Origin: Hymenobacter edaphi
GTDB lineage: Bacteria; Bacteroidota; Bacteroidia; Cytophagales; Hymenobacteraceae
Direction: 5' to 3'
Assembly (NCBI RefSeq): GCF_003258365.1
Contig: NZ_QHKM01000003.1
Span: 372,001 to 436,000, forward strand
Length of the DNA: 64,000 nt
The notes beneath the pieces are model-generated. The model worked only from the letters and a program-made list of their open reading frames with translations. It had not been told where the DNA came from and ran no database searches. Shown one piece after another: positions 1 through 8,250 of this stretch (within the stretch, counting starts at the first letter, position 1; every line of letters begins with the position of its first letter). The translations under genes and the position numbers were made by a program.

Positions 1-170
1 GCTCGACCATGACCTCGAGCGAGACCATCACGATGGAGGACGGCAAAACCTACCCCGTCATCAAGGTGGAAGTTAGCAGCCAGTCGCACCCCTTCTACAC
101 GGGTAAGAACGTACTGCTCGACACGGCCGGCCGCGTGGAGAAGTTCATGAACCGCTACAAGAAGAAGTAA
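1..170 (+). CDS. rpmE2: 50S ribosomal protein L31 type B, C-terminal part
   Basis: This is the 3' end of a gene whose start lies before the window; the reading frame begins at base 3. The visible 55 residues contain [20 protein letters not shown] and end in a basic tail ([12 protein letters not shown]), which matches the C-terminal half of the type B L31 protein of the large ribosomal subunit. No zinc-binding Cys motif is seen in this part, as expected for the zinc-free type B form, although the N-terminal part cannot be inspected. A hairpin terminator follows, so the gene probably ends its transcript. Confidence 0.93.
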   Translation, partial: STMTSSETITMEDGKTYPVIKVEVSSQSHPFYTGKNVLLDTAGRVEKFMNRYKKK

Positions 171-228
171 GCTTCTTTGAGGTATTAGTTGCGGGTTGGC
201 AGCTGTCAGTGGCAGCTGCGCCTGCCCC

Positions 229-264
229 AAAACTCCCGCCGGCCCTGGGCCAGCGGGAGTTTTG
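229..264 (+). terminator. Rho-independent terminator after rpmE2
   Basis: A GC-rich inverted repeat (arms around AAAACTCCCGCCGGCC) is followed by a T-rich run. It sits about 60 bases after the rpmE2 stop codon and before the next gene. Confidence 0.8.
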
Positions 265-374
265 TTTTTACCCCGGGGTTTTATGCTGACCAGCAGACTC
301 CGACCTTTGCCCCCGGCGCCGCGCAGCTGCGCCGTTGCCACGGACAACCGGCAACCGTCACCTGACCACTTCCC

Positions 375-1613
375 ATGACTGTTCTGCTCTTCGACGACCC
401 CGCCATCCGGCCCAACCTGCTCCCGTTTACCTTCACCCGGCCCGTGGCGGCGCTGCGCTGCGGCATCCTTACGCTGGCCGAGAAGTGGGAGCACCGCCTC
501 GGCCAGGAAGCGCATTACCTCACCGAGCCCTACCTGCAGGCTAAGTTTCCGGCCGCGCCCGCCGAGGGGCCCGCGCTGGTCATCAACGGGGCCGTGTGCG
601 CCGACGACCTGCTGGCCCGGCAGGTGCAGGCCCTGCAGCCCGGCGAGGCCCTGTTCGACGGCGAGCTGCTGGTGGCGGCCCACCTGGCCGACGCGGGCAA
701 GGTAGCCGAGCTGATTCAGGACGGCTTTCAGCAGGTGAAGCAGGTGGCCGAGCCGGTGACGGTCATCACGCAGCCCTGGCACCTGTTTCTGCGCAACGGG
801 GCCGAAATTCGCCGCGACTTCGCCCTGCTCACCAAGGGCCGCGAGTCGCAGCCGGTGAATGATCCGCACACCATCGTGTACGCGCCGGAAAACATCTTTA
901 TCGAGGAGGGCGTCAAGATTCGGGCGGCCATTCTGAACGCGGAGGACGGCCCGATTTACCTCGGCAAAAACTCCCAAGTGCACGAAGGCGCCATCATCAA
1001 GGGGCCGCTGGCGCTCTGCGAAGGCTCGCACATCAACTCGGGCGCCAAGATGCGCGGCGACAACACCGTGGGCCCGCACTGTAAGGTGGGCGGCGAAGTG
1101 GGCAACTCGATTCTGCTCGGCTACTCCAACAAGGGCCACGACGGCTACCTCGGCAACTCGGTGATAGGGGAGTGGTGCAACCTGGGGGCCGACACCAACA
1201 CCTCGAACCTGAAGAACAACTACGCCCCGGTGAAAATCTGGAGCCACGCCGCCGGCCGCTTCGTGAACACCGGGCAGCAGTTCTGCGGGCTGATGATGGG
1301 CGACCATAGCAAATGCGGCATCAACACCATGTTCAACACCGGCACGGTGGTGGGCGTGGCGGCCAACATCTTCGGGGCCGGCTTCCCGCGCAACTTCATT
1401 CCCTCGTTCAGCTGGGGCGGGCCCGCGGGCTTCGAAACCTTCCGCCTGCCCAAGGTGGCCGAGGTGAATGAGCGCGTGATGGCCCGCCGCGGCCTGCCCT
1501 ACGACGAAGTGGAGCGCGGCATCATGCAGCACGTGTACGAACTGACGGCCAAGGACCGCGCCTGGGAGCGGACGGGGCCCGTCGCCGATACCAATACCAC
1601 CATTGAGCTGTAG
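375..1613 (+). CDS. GlmU-like sugar-1-phosphate nucleotidyltransferase/acetyltransferase
   Basis: The 412-residue protein resembles the Bacteroidota alternative GlmU family: a divergent N-terminal nucleotidyltransferase-like half, then a left-handed beta-helix half rich in hexapeptide repeats (residues about 180-350, for example GAIIKGPLALCEGSHINSGA). In that family the role is to make UDP-GlcNAc for peptidoglycan and lipopolysaccharide precursors. The start is the ATG right after CTTCCC, giving an N-terminus MTVLLFDDP that is typical of the family. The classical GlmU pyrophosphorylase motif LAAGxGTRM is absent, so whether both activities are present cannot be read from the sequence. The next gene starts 3 bases after its stop, suggesting co-transcription. 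Confidence 0.85.
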   Translation: MTVLLFDDPAIRPNLLPFTFTRPVAALRCGILTLAEKWEHRLGQEAHYLTEPYLQAKFPAAPAEGPALVINGAVCADDLLARQVQALQPGEALFDGELLVAAHLADAGKVAELIQDGFQQVKQVAEPVTVITQPWHLFLRNGAEIRRDFALLTKGRESQPVNDPHTIVYAPENIFIEEGVKIRAAILNAEDGPIYLGKNSQVHEGAIIKGPLALCEGSHINSGAKMRGDNTVGPHCKVGGEVGNSILLGYSNKGHDGYLGNSVIGEWCNLGADTNTSNLKNNYAPVKIWSHAAGRFVNTGQQFCGLMMGDHSKCGINTMFNTGTVVGVAANIFGAGFPRNFIPSFSWGGPAGFETFRLPKVAEVNERVMARRGLPYDEVERGIMQHVYELTAKDRAWERTGPVADTNTTIEL

Positions 1614-1616
1614 ACC

Positions 1617-1892
1617 GTGAAGGAAACCGACGAGCCTACCCCCGGCCTGCAGGGCGCCGACTTTGCCGTGGGCATTTTCGCCCTCATGTTTCTGGCCACC
1701 GGGGCGGTGATGGACACGCTGCGCTCGGTAACGCTGGGCGCCGCGTCGTTGGCGGTAACGACGCTGGGACTGTGGCTGCTGTTTCGCTGGCTGAAGTCGG
1801 GCCGGCCGCAGGCGGTGCGCTTCGTGGGGGCGGTGGTTATCGTGGCGGCGGTGCTGGGCGTGCGCGTGGTGCTGAGCCAGGTGCTGCTGTAG
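1617..1892 (+). CDS. Small membrane protein, unknown function
   Basis: A 91-residue protein starting with GTG only 3 bases after the stop of the GlmU-like gene. After a polar N-terminus (KETDEPTPGL) it has three hydrophobic segments at about residues 15-30, 40-58 and 67-90, so it is probably an inner-membrane protein. No family is recognised. Its stop codon TAG lies inside the terminal inverted repeat of a dispersed repeat element starting at 1889, so the present C-terminus may have been set by that insertion. Confidence 0.6.
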   Translation: MKETDEPTPGLQGADFAVGIFALMFLATGAVMDTLRSVTLGAASLAVTTLGLWLLFRWLKSGRPQAVRFVGAVVIVAAVLGVRVVLSQVLL

Positions 1893-2011
1893 CGCGAACT
1901 TTCAGTTCGCTGACCTTCGGTTGTAGTTCGCGTATTCCAGAACGGTAATCGTTGCGCCGCTCCAATACCCGCCGACCGTCCTGAAGCACGCGACCTGAAA
2001 ATTCGCGCTAC
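1889..2011. repeat. MITE-like dispersed repeat, copy 1
   Basis: A 123-bp element bounded by perfect 10-bp inverted ends GTAGCGCGAA and TTCGCGCTAC. A second copy lies in reverse orientation at 5493-5620; about 45 of the first 50 bases match, including TTCGCTGACCTTCGGTTGTA. No coding capacity is seen. The first end overlaps the stop codon of the gene at 1617-1892. Confidence 0.75.
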
Positions 2012-2054
2012 ACGCGCTGTTTCGCCTGCTTACAATCCTTCTCTACCCAAAACC

Positions 2055-3200
2055 ATGCGTTTCGCCGACATTCCCGGACTCGCCGAAGTCAAGCAGGTGC
2101 TGCGCCAGTCGGTGCGGCGGCAGCACGTGGCGCACGCCCAGCTGTTTCGCGGGGCCGAGGGCTCGGGGGCGCTGGCGCTGGCGCTGGCCTACGCGGCCTT
2201 TCTGAACTGCGAAAACCGCCAGCCCGAGGACTCCTGCGGGCAGTGCCCGAACTGCCGCAAAATCGACCGGCTGGTGCACCCCGACCTGAACTTCATCCTG
2301 CCCGTGACGACTACCAAGGCCGTCAGCAAGGACGCGCTCAGCCACAAGTTTACCGCCGACTGGCGCAGCTTCGTGCTGGCCGATGGGGGAATGTACCAGG
2401 GCCTGAACGACTGGATGCAGCACATCGGGGCCGATAACAAGCAGGGCAGCATCTCGAAGGACGAGGCGGTGCAGCTGCTCAAGCTGGTGTCGCTGAAGGC
2501 TTTTGAGGCGCCGTTTAAAATCGTGGTCATCTGGCTGCCCGAGCTGATGCACCCGGCCGCCGCCAACGCTGTGCTCAAGCTGCTGGAGGAGCCGCCGCCC
2601 GCCACCGTGTTCCTGCTCGTGAGCCAGCAGCCCGACAAGCTGCTGCCCACCATCCTGAGCCGGGTGCAGGTGGTGCCGGTGCCGCGCTTCCAGGAGCCGG
2701 ACCTCACGCAGTACCTCGTGGATAACTACCAGGTGCCCGAGACCAAGGCCCGGCAGCTGGCGCTGGTGAGCGAGGGCAACCTCGGCGCCGCCCTGGCCGC
2801 CCGCGACGCGCCCGACAACGACTACTTCACCTTCTTCCGCGAGTGGATGCAGGCCTGCTTCCGCGTCAGCCAGGGCAAGCTGGAGGACATGGTGGCCCAG
2901 GCCGACAAGTTTCAGAAGCTGGGCCGCGAAAACCAGAAGGAGCTGCTGCAGTATTCCCTGGGCCTGGTGCGCAAGGTGCTGCTCTTCGGCCTCGACAGCC
3001 AGCTGGTGCCCCACCTGCCGGCCGCCGAGCAGACGTTTATCAGTAAGTTCAGCCCCTTCGTGCACCGCTACAACGCCGAGGGCCTGGCGCAGGTGCTCAA
3101 CGAGGCGCACTTTCACGTGGAGCGCAACGCCAACCCGCGCATGACCTTCGTGGACGTTTCGCTGCAAATAGCCGAGCTGCTGCGCGTAGCGGTGAACTAG
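2055..3200 (+). CDS. holB: DNA polymerase III subunit delta'
   Basis: A 381-residue clamp-loader subunit that helps load the sliding clamp onto DNA at the replication fork. The N-terminus IPGLAEVKQVLRQSV is the delta'/DnaX-like AAA+ start; the P-loop region is degenerate (GAEGSGALA, residues 33-41), as is normal for delta'. Four cysteines at residues 52, 61, 64 and 67 form the C-x8-C-x2-C-x2-C zinc motif of the family. The stretch AANAVLKLLEEPPPATVFLL is a hallmark. The arginine of the SRC motif is kept but the last Cys is replaced (ILSRVQ). The last codons and stop (GTGAACTAG) belong to a low-complexity repeat that fills the gap to hemC. Confidence 0.92.
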   Translation: MRFADIPGLAEVKQVLRQSVRRQHVAHAQLFRGAEGSGALALALAYAAFLNCENRQPEDSCGQCPNCRKIDRLVHPDLNFILPVTTTKAVSKDALSHKFTADWRSFVLADGGMYQGLNDWMQHIGADNKQGSISKDEAVQLLKLVSLKAFEAPFKIVVIWLPELMHPAAANAVLKLLEEPPPATVFLLVSQQPDKLLPTILSRVQVVPVPRFQEPDLTQYLVDNYQVPETKARQLALVSEGNLGAALAARDAPDNDYFTFFREWMQACFRVSQGKLEDMVAQADKFQKLGRENQKELLQYSLGLVRKVLLFGLDSQLVPHLPAAEQTFISKFSPFVHRYNAEGLAQVLNEAHFHVERNANPRMTFVDVSLQIAELLRVAVN

Positions 3201-3341
3201 TGAGGTGGTGAACTGGTGAGTTTGATGTCCTAGAGGAGCATCCCGCCCAGGTAGCACAATCAGAACGGCACTTACTATTTTACCAGCTCACTGGTTCACC
3301 AGCTCGCCACTCACCATTTCACTATCTCTCCATTTCACCAT
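3191..3341. repeat. Low-complexity GTGAAC-type inverted repeat filling the holB-hemC gap
   Basis: The left arm (about 3191-3222) is built of units like GTGAACTGGTGAG and starts inside the last codons of holB. The right arm (about 3279-3341) carries the complement (CTCACTGGTTCACCAG, CATTTCACCAT) and ends exactly before the hemC ATG. The arms could pair into a long imperfect stem. Related stems occur at 7022-7130, 30703-30740 and 38608-38800. Confidence 0.7.
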
Positions 3342-4295
3342 ATGACCCGTCCCATCCGCATCGGAACCCGCGGTAGCAAGCTGGCCTTGTGGCAGGCCCA
3401 TCACGTGGCTGATACCCTGAACGCCGCCGGCCTCGCCACCGAAATCGTCATCATTACCACCAAGGGCGACGTGGTGCTGGACCGCTCCCTCGACAAGATC
3501 GGGGCCAAGGGCGTGTTTACGGAGGAGCTGGAGGAAAGCCTGCGCACCGGGCACATCGACATTGCCGTGCACAGCGCCAAGGACGTGCAAAGCTCCATTC
3601 CGGAGGATTTGGAGCTGCTGGCCTTTATGACGCGCGAGCAGGTCAACGACGTCATCATCAGCTTCGACCCGGGCTTCTCACTCGACCGGCCCGACATCGT
3701 GCTCGGCACCAGCAGCACCCGGCGCCGGGCCCTCTTCAAGCGTCACTACCCGCACGCCATTACGGCCGAGGCCCGCGGCAACCTGCAGACGCGCCTGCGC
3801 AAGCTGGAGGAAGGCCAGTACGACGCGCTGGTGCTGGCCTTTGCCGGCGTGCACCGCATGGAGTACGACAACTTAATCGTGCGCGTGCTGCCCGAAACGC
3901 AGTTTATCCCCGCTGCCGGGCAGGGCTCGGTGGCCATCGAGTGCGCCAAAAGCCTCGACCTGCCCCGCAAGCTGGCCCTGCGCAACCTGCTCGACGACCC
4001 CGACACCCACACCTGCCTGCGGGCCGAGCGCGCCTTCCTGCGCACCATGGAAGGCGGCTGCAGCATCCCCAGCTTCGCCCTGGCCACCTTCACCGACGAA
4101 GGCGCCCTGCAGCTGCACGGCGGCCTCATCAGCCTCGACGGGCAGCAGTACGTGGAGGAAACCCAGCTCACCCACGACCCCGAAGCCGCCGAGCAGCTGG
4201 GCGTAGCCGTGGCCGAAGCCGTGCTCAGCCGCGGCGGGGAGCAGATTCTGCAGGAAATCCGGGCGCACCGGGACTCGGAATCGGCGACGTTCTAA
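3342..4295 (+). CDS. hemC: Porphobilinogen deaminase (hydroxymethylbilane synthase)
   Basis: A 317-residue cytoplasmic enzyme that joins four porphobilinogen molecules into hydroxymethylbilane in haem synthesis. Family signatures are IRIGTRGSKLALWQA at the N-terminus, IDIAVHSAKDVQS, TSSTRRRA, and EGGCSIP with the Cys at residue 240 that carries the dipyrromethane cofactor. Length is normal for the family. The start ATG lies flush with the end of the intergenic inverted repeat. No other haem gene is adjacent. Confidence 0.96.
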   Translation: MTRPIRIGTRGSKLALWQAHHVADTLNAAGLATEIVIITTKGDVVLDRSLDKIGAKGVFTEELEESLRTGHIDIAVHSAKDVQSSIPEDLELLAFMTREQVNDVIISFDPGFSLDRPDIVLGTSSTRRRALFKRHYPHAITAEARGNLQTRLRKLEEGQYDALVLAFAGVHRMEYDNLIVRVLPETQFIPAAGQGSVAIECAKSLDLPRKLALRNLLDDPDTHTCLRAERAFLRTMEGGCSIPSFALATFTDEGALQLHGGLISLDGQQYVEETQLTHDPEAAEQLGVAVAEAVLSRGGEQILQEIRAHRDSESATF

Positions 4296-4316
4296 ACCAA
4301 CTTATTGGATGAAAAT

Positions 4317-4802
4317 ATGACGACGGGCGTTCCGATGGTTAAGCCAGTGGCTTGGGTCGCGTTGCTGCCGGCCCTTGCGGTTATGGCATTGGCTATCTGG
4401 TTTTGGCAAGCAGTAGGAGTGGTGGGCGCTAATGCGTGGGCGCTAGGTGCCGCTACGCACCTGCTGTTGGCTTGGGTATTGCGCGGCTCCTTAGGACGCT
4501 ATCATCAGCAAGGCATCCGGCTGGTGAAGCAGGAGAAATTTGCAGAAGCCATTCCCTGTTTCGAGCAGAGTTACCATTTCTTCCAGCGTCATACCTGGAT
4601 TGACCGGTGGCGTTATCTGACCATGCTCAGTGCTGGCAAAATGAGCTATCGGGAAATGGCGCTGAATAATATTGCTTTCTGCTACGGTCAGGTGGGTAAC
4701 GGGCAACAAGCCAAGGCTTATTATGAGCAGGCGCTACGGGAGTTTCCAGGTAGTGGGCTGGCTAAAGCCGGTTTGCGGATGCTGGAATCAGTCCACAGCT
4801 AA
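4317..4802 (+). CDS. Membrane-anchored TPR-like protein, unknown function
   Basis: About 161 residues from the ATG at 4317 (a TTG 12 bases upstream is an alternative). Two hydrophobic segments (about residues 10-30 and 35-55) are followed by a helical region with two TPR-like units: one around YHQQGIRLVKQEKFAEAIPCF and one around MALNNIAFCYGQVGNGQQAK. A soluble TPR domain tethered to the inner membrane is likely. Its base composition is clearly less GC-rich than its neighbours, which could mean recent acquisition. It ends by overlapping the convergent DUF2238 gene by 15 bp. Confidence 0.7.
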   Translation: MTTGVPMVKPVAWVALLPALAVMALAIWFWQAVGVVGANAWALGAATHLLLAWVLRGSLGRYHQQGIRLVKQEKFAEAIPCFEQSYHFFQRHTWIDRWRYLTMLSAGKMSYREMALNNIAFCYGQVGNGQQAKAYYEQALREFPGSGLAKAGLRMLESVHS

Positions 4803-5420
4803 TTCTGGCCGCTTGTTCGTCACCGCGTACAGCAGCAAGGCCATAACGGCGCCGCTGGTATCGGCCAGCATGTCCTTCTGCGCGTCCCAGATGTCGCCCT
4901 GGCTGCCGAGGAAGGCGGCGCCGGACTCCCCGCCGGCCGTGGCCGCGTACAGCCACTCGATGATTTCGTAGCTCATGGCCACCGTGCCGATGACGCACAG
5001 CGGCAGCAGGTAGGAGAGGAAGCGGCTACGGATCAGCCCGCGGGCGTCGGTATACTCGATGAGGGCGTAGGCGTAGAAGCCCACCGTGACGTGCGCCACC
5101 CGGTCGTACATGTTGCGCTTGTAGCCCAGCAGGTCGTTGAACCAGTCGAAGGGCACCCGCTCGAAGGTGTAGTAGCCGCCGATGGTGTGCAGGTACAGCA
5201 GCACGCTCATCAGCACGTAGGCGGTGTTGGAGAACTGCACGCCCCGGCGGTACAGCACCACCAAGGCCACCACGATGAGCACGATGGGCAGGTTTTCGAC
5301 CACCCAGGTGGCGCGGCTGTAGGGCGTAAAGGCCAGGGCGGTGAACAGCGCCAGGTAGCCGACGAGCAGCAGCTTGGGCAGCCAGGAATTGTTTTGCAGC
5401 GGGGTAGAGGAAGCAGGCAT
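4788..5420 (-). CDS. DUF2238 (YjdF-like) inner-membrane protein
   Basis: A 210-residue protein with about five hydrophobic segments. It carries the conserved polar residues of the DUF2238 family (YYTFERVPF, YDRVAHVTVGFYAYAL, SYEIIEWLYA, GSQGDIWDAQKDMLADTSGA). The family is widespread in bacterial inner membranes; its function is not known to me. The 3' end overlaps the convergent gene at 4802. Confidence 0.85.
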   Translation of the reverse strand: MPASSTPLQNNSWLPKLLLVGYLALFTALAFTPYSRATWVVENLPIVLIVVALVVLYRRGVQFSNTAYVLMSVLLYLHTIGGYYTFERVPFDWFNDLLGYKRNMYDRVAHVTVGFYAYALIEYTDARGLIRSRFLSYLLPLCVIGTVAMSYEIIEWLYAATAGGESGAAFLGSQGDIWDAQKDMLADTSGAVMALLLYAVTNKRPELAVD

Positions 5421-5492
5421 ACAGTGCGGCAGAGGGGAGTTGGAGCCGCTTACGTAAACTTGGGCCGCGCCGCCGTCGGCACCGCCAGCGTG

Positions 5493-5620
5493 GTAGCGCG
5501 AACCGTAGGTCGCGTATCCGGAACGACTCGTTGAACGGCACCCGTTGAATCGTTCTGCGACAATCGACCAGGAATACGCAAACTACAACCGAAGGTCAGC
5601 GAAGCTAACGTTCGCGCTAC
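5493..5620. repeat. MITE-like dispersed repeat, copy 2 (inverted)
   Basis: A 128-bp element with perfect 11-bp inverted ends GTAGCGCGAAC and GTTCGCGCTAC. It matches the element at 1889-2011 when reverse-complemented. It lies between two divergent genes, upstream of both. Confidence 0.75.
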
Positions 5621-5677
5621 GACGCGGCCGGCCTGTTGCTTGTCACCTGTCACCTATTACCTGTCAGCCCCAAACCC

Positions 5678-6271
5678 ATGCGCCCCCGCCCGCTGCCGCC
5701 CGCCCCCACGCTCCGCACTGCCCGCCTGCTGCTGCGCCCCTGGCAGCCCGGGGATGCTGCGGCCCTGTTCCGGCTGCTCGATGCTGACCGCGCCCGCCTC
5801 ACCCGCGACTTTCCCAAGACCACCCAGGCGGTGCAGGACGAAGCCGACGCCCGGGTGTTCATCGAAATCCGGGAGGCCGACTGGCAGATCGGCAAGGGCA
5901 TTCAGTTCGGCATCTTCCGGCCCGGGGAGGCTGCGCCGCTGGGGCTGGTGAGCCTGCGCAACATCGAGTGGGAGGTGCCCAAGGCCGAGCTGTCGTACCT
6001 GCTGGGCCGCGCCGCCGAGGGGCAGGGCCTGATGCACGAAGCCGCCGGGGCCGTCATCGACTGGGCCTTTCGCGCGCTGGGGCTGGAGCGGGTGTACTGC
6101 TGCGCGGCCCTCGACAACGCCCGGAGCGCGGCTCTGGCCGAGCGCTGCGGCCTGCGGCGCGAGGGGCTGCTGCGCCACAACTTTCGCGGCGGCGACGGAC
6201 TGCTGCACGACAGCTACTGCTTCGGCCTCACCCGGGATGAGTGGCGGGCGGGTTCCACCGAATCGGCTTAG
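5678..6271 (+). CDS. GNAT family N-acetyltransferase (RimJ/RimL type)
   Basis: A 197-residue protein from the ATG at 5678. It has the GNAT layout of the RimJ/RimL ribosomal-protein acetyltransferase group: LRTARLLLRPWQPGDAAALF at the N-terminus, beta strand GLVSLRNIEWEV, a motif A region (LSYLLGRAAEGQGLMHEA) for acetyl-CoA binding, and the C-terminal ALDNARSAALAERCGLRREG. The substrate is unknown. An in-frame TTG at 5636 would add 14 residues, but these are encoded by a low-complexity repeat (CTTGTCACCTGTCACC), so the ATG is preferred. Confidence 0.85.
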   Translation: MRPRPLPPAPTLRTARLLLRPWQPGDAAALFRLLDADRARLTRDFPKTTQAVQDEADARVFIEIREADWQIGKGIQFGIFRPGEAAPLGLVSLRNIEWEVPKAELSYLLGRAAEGQGLMHEAAGAVIDWAFRALGLERVYCCAALDNARSAALAERCGLRREGLLRHNFRGGDGLLHDSYCFGLTRDEWRAGSTESA

Positions 6272-6326
6272 CTTCGCCTTCGGAAACGCCGCCCCGGCGG
6301 TTTTTACTTCCTTTCCCCCGTCGTTC

Positions 6327-7022
6327 ATGAACCGCATTTTTCGTTTCAGCGGCCTGCTGGCGGCCCTGCTCTGCCTCGGGCCCCTCACCGCGCTGCACGC
6401 CCAAACGGCCCCCTCCACCGGCCCGATCCAGCCCATCAAAGTCAAGACCAAGCCCGGCAAGAAGGACGAGCTGGTGACCATTCACGTCACGCAGGGCGAC
6501 GTGGCCCTCGGCGACATCAAAATCCTGCTCTACGACCAGACGCCCCAGCACAAGGCCAACTTCCTGCAGAAGGCCAAAAGCGGCTTTTACAACGGCACGA
6601 CCTTTCACCGCGTCATTCCGAACTTCATGGTGCAGGGCGGCGACGCCAACTCCAAAAACGACGACCCCAACGACGACGGCCTGGGCCAGCCCTCGGACCC
6701 GACCATTCCGGCCGAAATCGTGCCCGAGCTGAAGCACCAGCGCGGCGCCGTGGCCGCCGCCCGCCAGGGCGACTACGTGAACCCGCAGCGCGCCAGCTCC
6801 TCCTCGCAGTTCTACATCGTGCAGAACGTGACCGGCACCCCGCACCTCGACAACCACTACACCGTGTTCGGGCTGGTGGTGCAGGGCCAGGCCGTGGTCG
6901 ACAAGATTGTGGCCGTGCCCATTACCGGCCCCGACCGCCCCGTGACGCCCGTACGCATGAAGTTCGAAGTGAAAAAGCTCAGCAAAAAGAAGATCATGCA
7001 GGAGTACGGGTTTCAGTATTAG
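6327..7022 (+). CDS. Secreted cyclophilin-type peptidyl-prolyl isomerase
   Basis: A 231-residue protein with an N-terminal signal peptide (FSGLLAALLCLGPLTALHAQ), so it acts in the periplasm. The cyclophilin fold is shown by FHRVIPNFMVQGGD, the SSQFYIVQN core and DNHYTVFGLVVQGQAVVDKI. It would speed cis-trans proline isomerisation in exported proteins. The start was placed at the ATG before the signal peptide; the longer upstream frame has no signal-like features. Its TAG stop is flush with an intergenic inverted repeat. Confidence 0.93.
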   Translation: MNRIFRFSGLLAALLCLGPLTALHAQTAPSTGPIQPIKVKTKPGKKDELVTIHVTQGDVALGDIKILLYDQTPQHKANFLQKAKSGFYNGTTFHRVIPNFMVQGGDANSKNDDPNDDGLGQPSDPTIPAEIVPELKHQRGAVAAARQGDYVNPQRASSSSQFYIVQNVTGTPHLDNHYTVFGLVVQGQAVVDKIVAVPITGPDRPVTPVRMKFEVKKLSKKKIMQEYGFQY

Positions 7023-7130
7023 GTGAAATGGGGAGGGGGTGAACGGGTGAGTGCCGTTCTGGCTGCACCGTCTGCGCAGTCCCGGCCTCCCAACCAGCAC
7101 CATACCCGTTCACCCCCTTCCCATTTCACC
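7022..7130. repeat. Inverted repeat spanning the gap between two genes
   Basis: Two 27-bp arms (7022-7048 and 7104-7130) match with one mismatch. They are built from GGTGAAATGGGG and GGTGAACGGGT units like the other GTGAAC-type stems. The left arm begins at the last base of the upstream stop codon and the right arm ends 5 bases before the next ATG. Confidence 0.8.
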
Positions 7131-7135
7131 GCCCT

Positions 7136-8035
7136 ATGCGCTTGCTCATTACCGGGGCCAACGGCCTGCTCGGCCAGAAGCTGCTCGACCGCCTGCACCG
7201 GCAGCCCGGCGTGGCGCTCATTGCCACCGGCCGCGGCCCGTTTCGGCTGGCCGAAGCCTACCCCGCGGTGCCCTACGTGCCGCTCGACGTGAGCGACGCC
7301 GCCCAGGTGGCCGCCGTGCTGCGCGCGCAGCAGCCCACGCACGTCATTCACACCGCGGCCATGACGCAGGTGGACGACTGCGAGCTGCACCCCGACGAGT
7401 GCTGGCTGCACAACGTGACGGCCGTGGATATCCTGGCCCGCGCCTGCGCCGCCCTCGGGGTGCACCTGACGCACCTGAGCACCGATTTTGTCTTCGACGG
7501 CTCGCACGGGCCGCTGGCCGAAGACGCCGCGCCCAACCCCATCAGCCACTACGGCCGCAGCAAGCTGGCCGCCGAGCAGGCCGTGCAGGCCACGCCCGGC
7601 CTGCGCTGGGCCATTGCCCGCACGGTGCTGGTGTACGGGGTGCTGCGCGGCGGCGGGCGCAGCAACATCGTGCTCTGGGTGCGCGACTCACTGCGCGCCG
7701 GCAAGCCCATCAACGTGGTGTCGGACCAGTGGCGCACGCCCACGCTGGCCGAGGACCTGGCCGAAGGCTGCTGGCTGCTGGCCCGGCAGAGCGCCCGGGG
7801 CATTTACCACCTTTCCGGCCGCGAGCTGCTGACGCCCTACGACATGGCCCTGCAGGTAGCCGCGCACTTCGGCCTCGATGCCGCGCTCATTACCCGCGTC
7901 GACGCCGGCACCTTCACCCAGCCGGCCAGGCGGCCGGCCCGCACCGGCTTTATCATCGACAAGGCCGAGCGGGAGCTGGGCTTCCGGCCGCATTCCTTCG
8001 AAGAGGGCATTGAAATAGTGGCCGCGCAGGCGTAG
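7136..8035 (+). CDS. RmlD-like NAD(P)-dependent sugar nucleotide reductase
   Basis: A 299-residue short-chain dehydrogenase of the RmlD substrate-binding group. It has the nucleotide-binding motif ITGANGLLGQKLL at the N-terminus, HTAAMTQVDDCE, the STDFVFDG strand and the catalytic YGRSKLAAE (Tyr-x3-Lys). RmlD reduces dTDP-4-keto-rhamnose, but there are no rml neighbours here, so the substrate is uncertain. Other family members include subunits that regulate methionine adenosyltransferase. Confidence 0.85.
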   Translation: MRLLITGANGLLGQKLLDRLHRQPGVALIATGRGPFRLAEAYPAVPYVPLDVSDAAQVAAVLRAQQPTHVIHTAAMTQVDDCELHPDECWLHNVTAVDILARACAALGVHLTHLSTDFVFDGSHGPLAEDAAPNPISHYGRSKLAAEQAVQATPGLRWAIARTVLVYGVLRGGGRSNIVLWVRDSLRAGKPINVVSDQWRTPTLAEDLAEGCWLLARQSARGIYHLSGRELLTPYDMALQVAAHFGLDAALITRVDAGTFTQPARRPARTGFIIDKAERELGFRPHSFEEGIEIVAAQA

Positions 8036-8061
8036 GGCGCGGGGCGTCGGTTGTTCTGCGG

Positions 8062-8197
8062 TTTTTGGCCCGCAGCGGGCGCGGAGGATTGCGCAGCAGA
8101 CGCTGTTCTGATAGTGCATCAGCGGAACGACGCAGCGTCCTCGGCGCAAGCGAAGGAAGGCGGTAGTCAACCTTCTGCGCCCGCTGCGGGCTAAAAA
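8062..8197. repeat. Intergenic element with 29-bp imperfect inverted ends
   Basis: The left end (8062-8090) and right end (8169-8197) match at about 25 of 29 positions as inverted copies, centred on GCCCGCAGCGGGCGC. The internal sequence CGAAGGAAGGCGGTAGTCAA recurs with one gap at 31933, in a separate element. No ORF is seen. Confidence 0.65.
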
Positions 8198-8250
8198 CGC
8201 CCGCTCAGCCCGCTTCAAATCAAGGCGCGCCGGCTTACTTTCGACCCGCT

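Noticed and set aside
3191-3341. Riboswitch before hemC
   Set aside because: The gap is fully explained by the GTGAAC-type inverted repeat; no known riboswitch core was seen.
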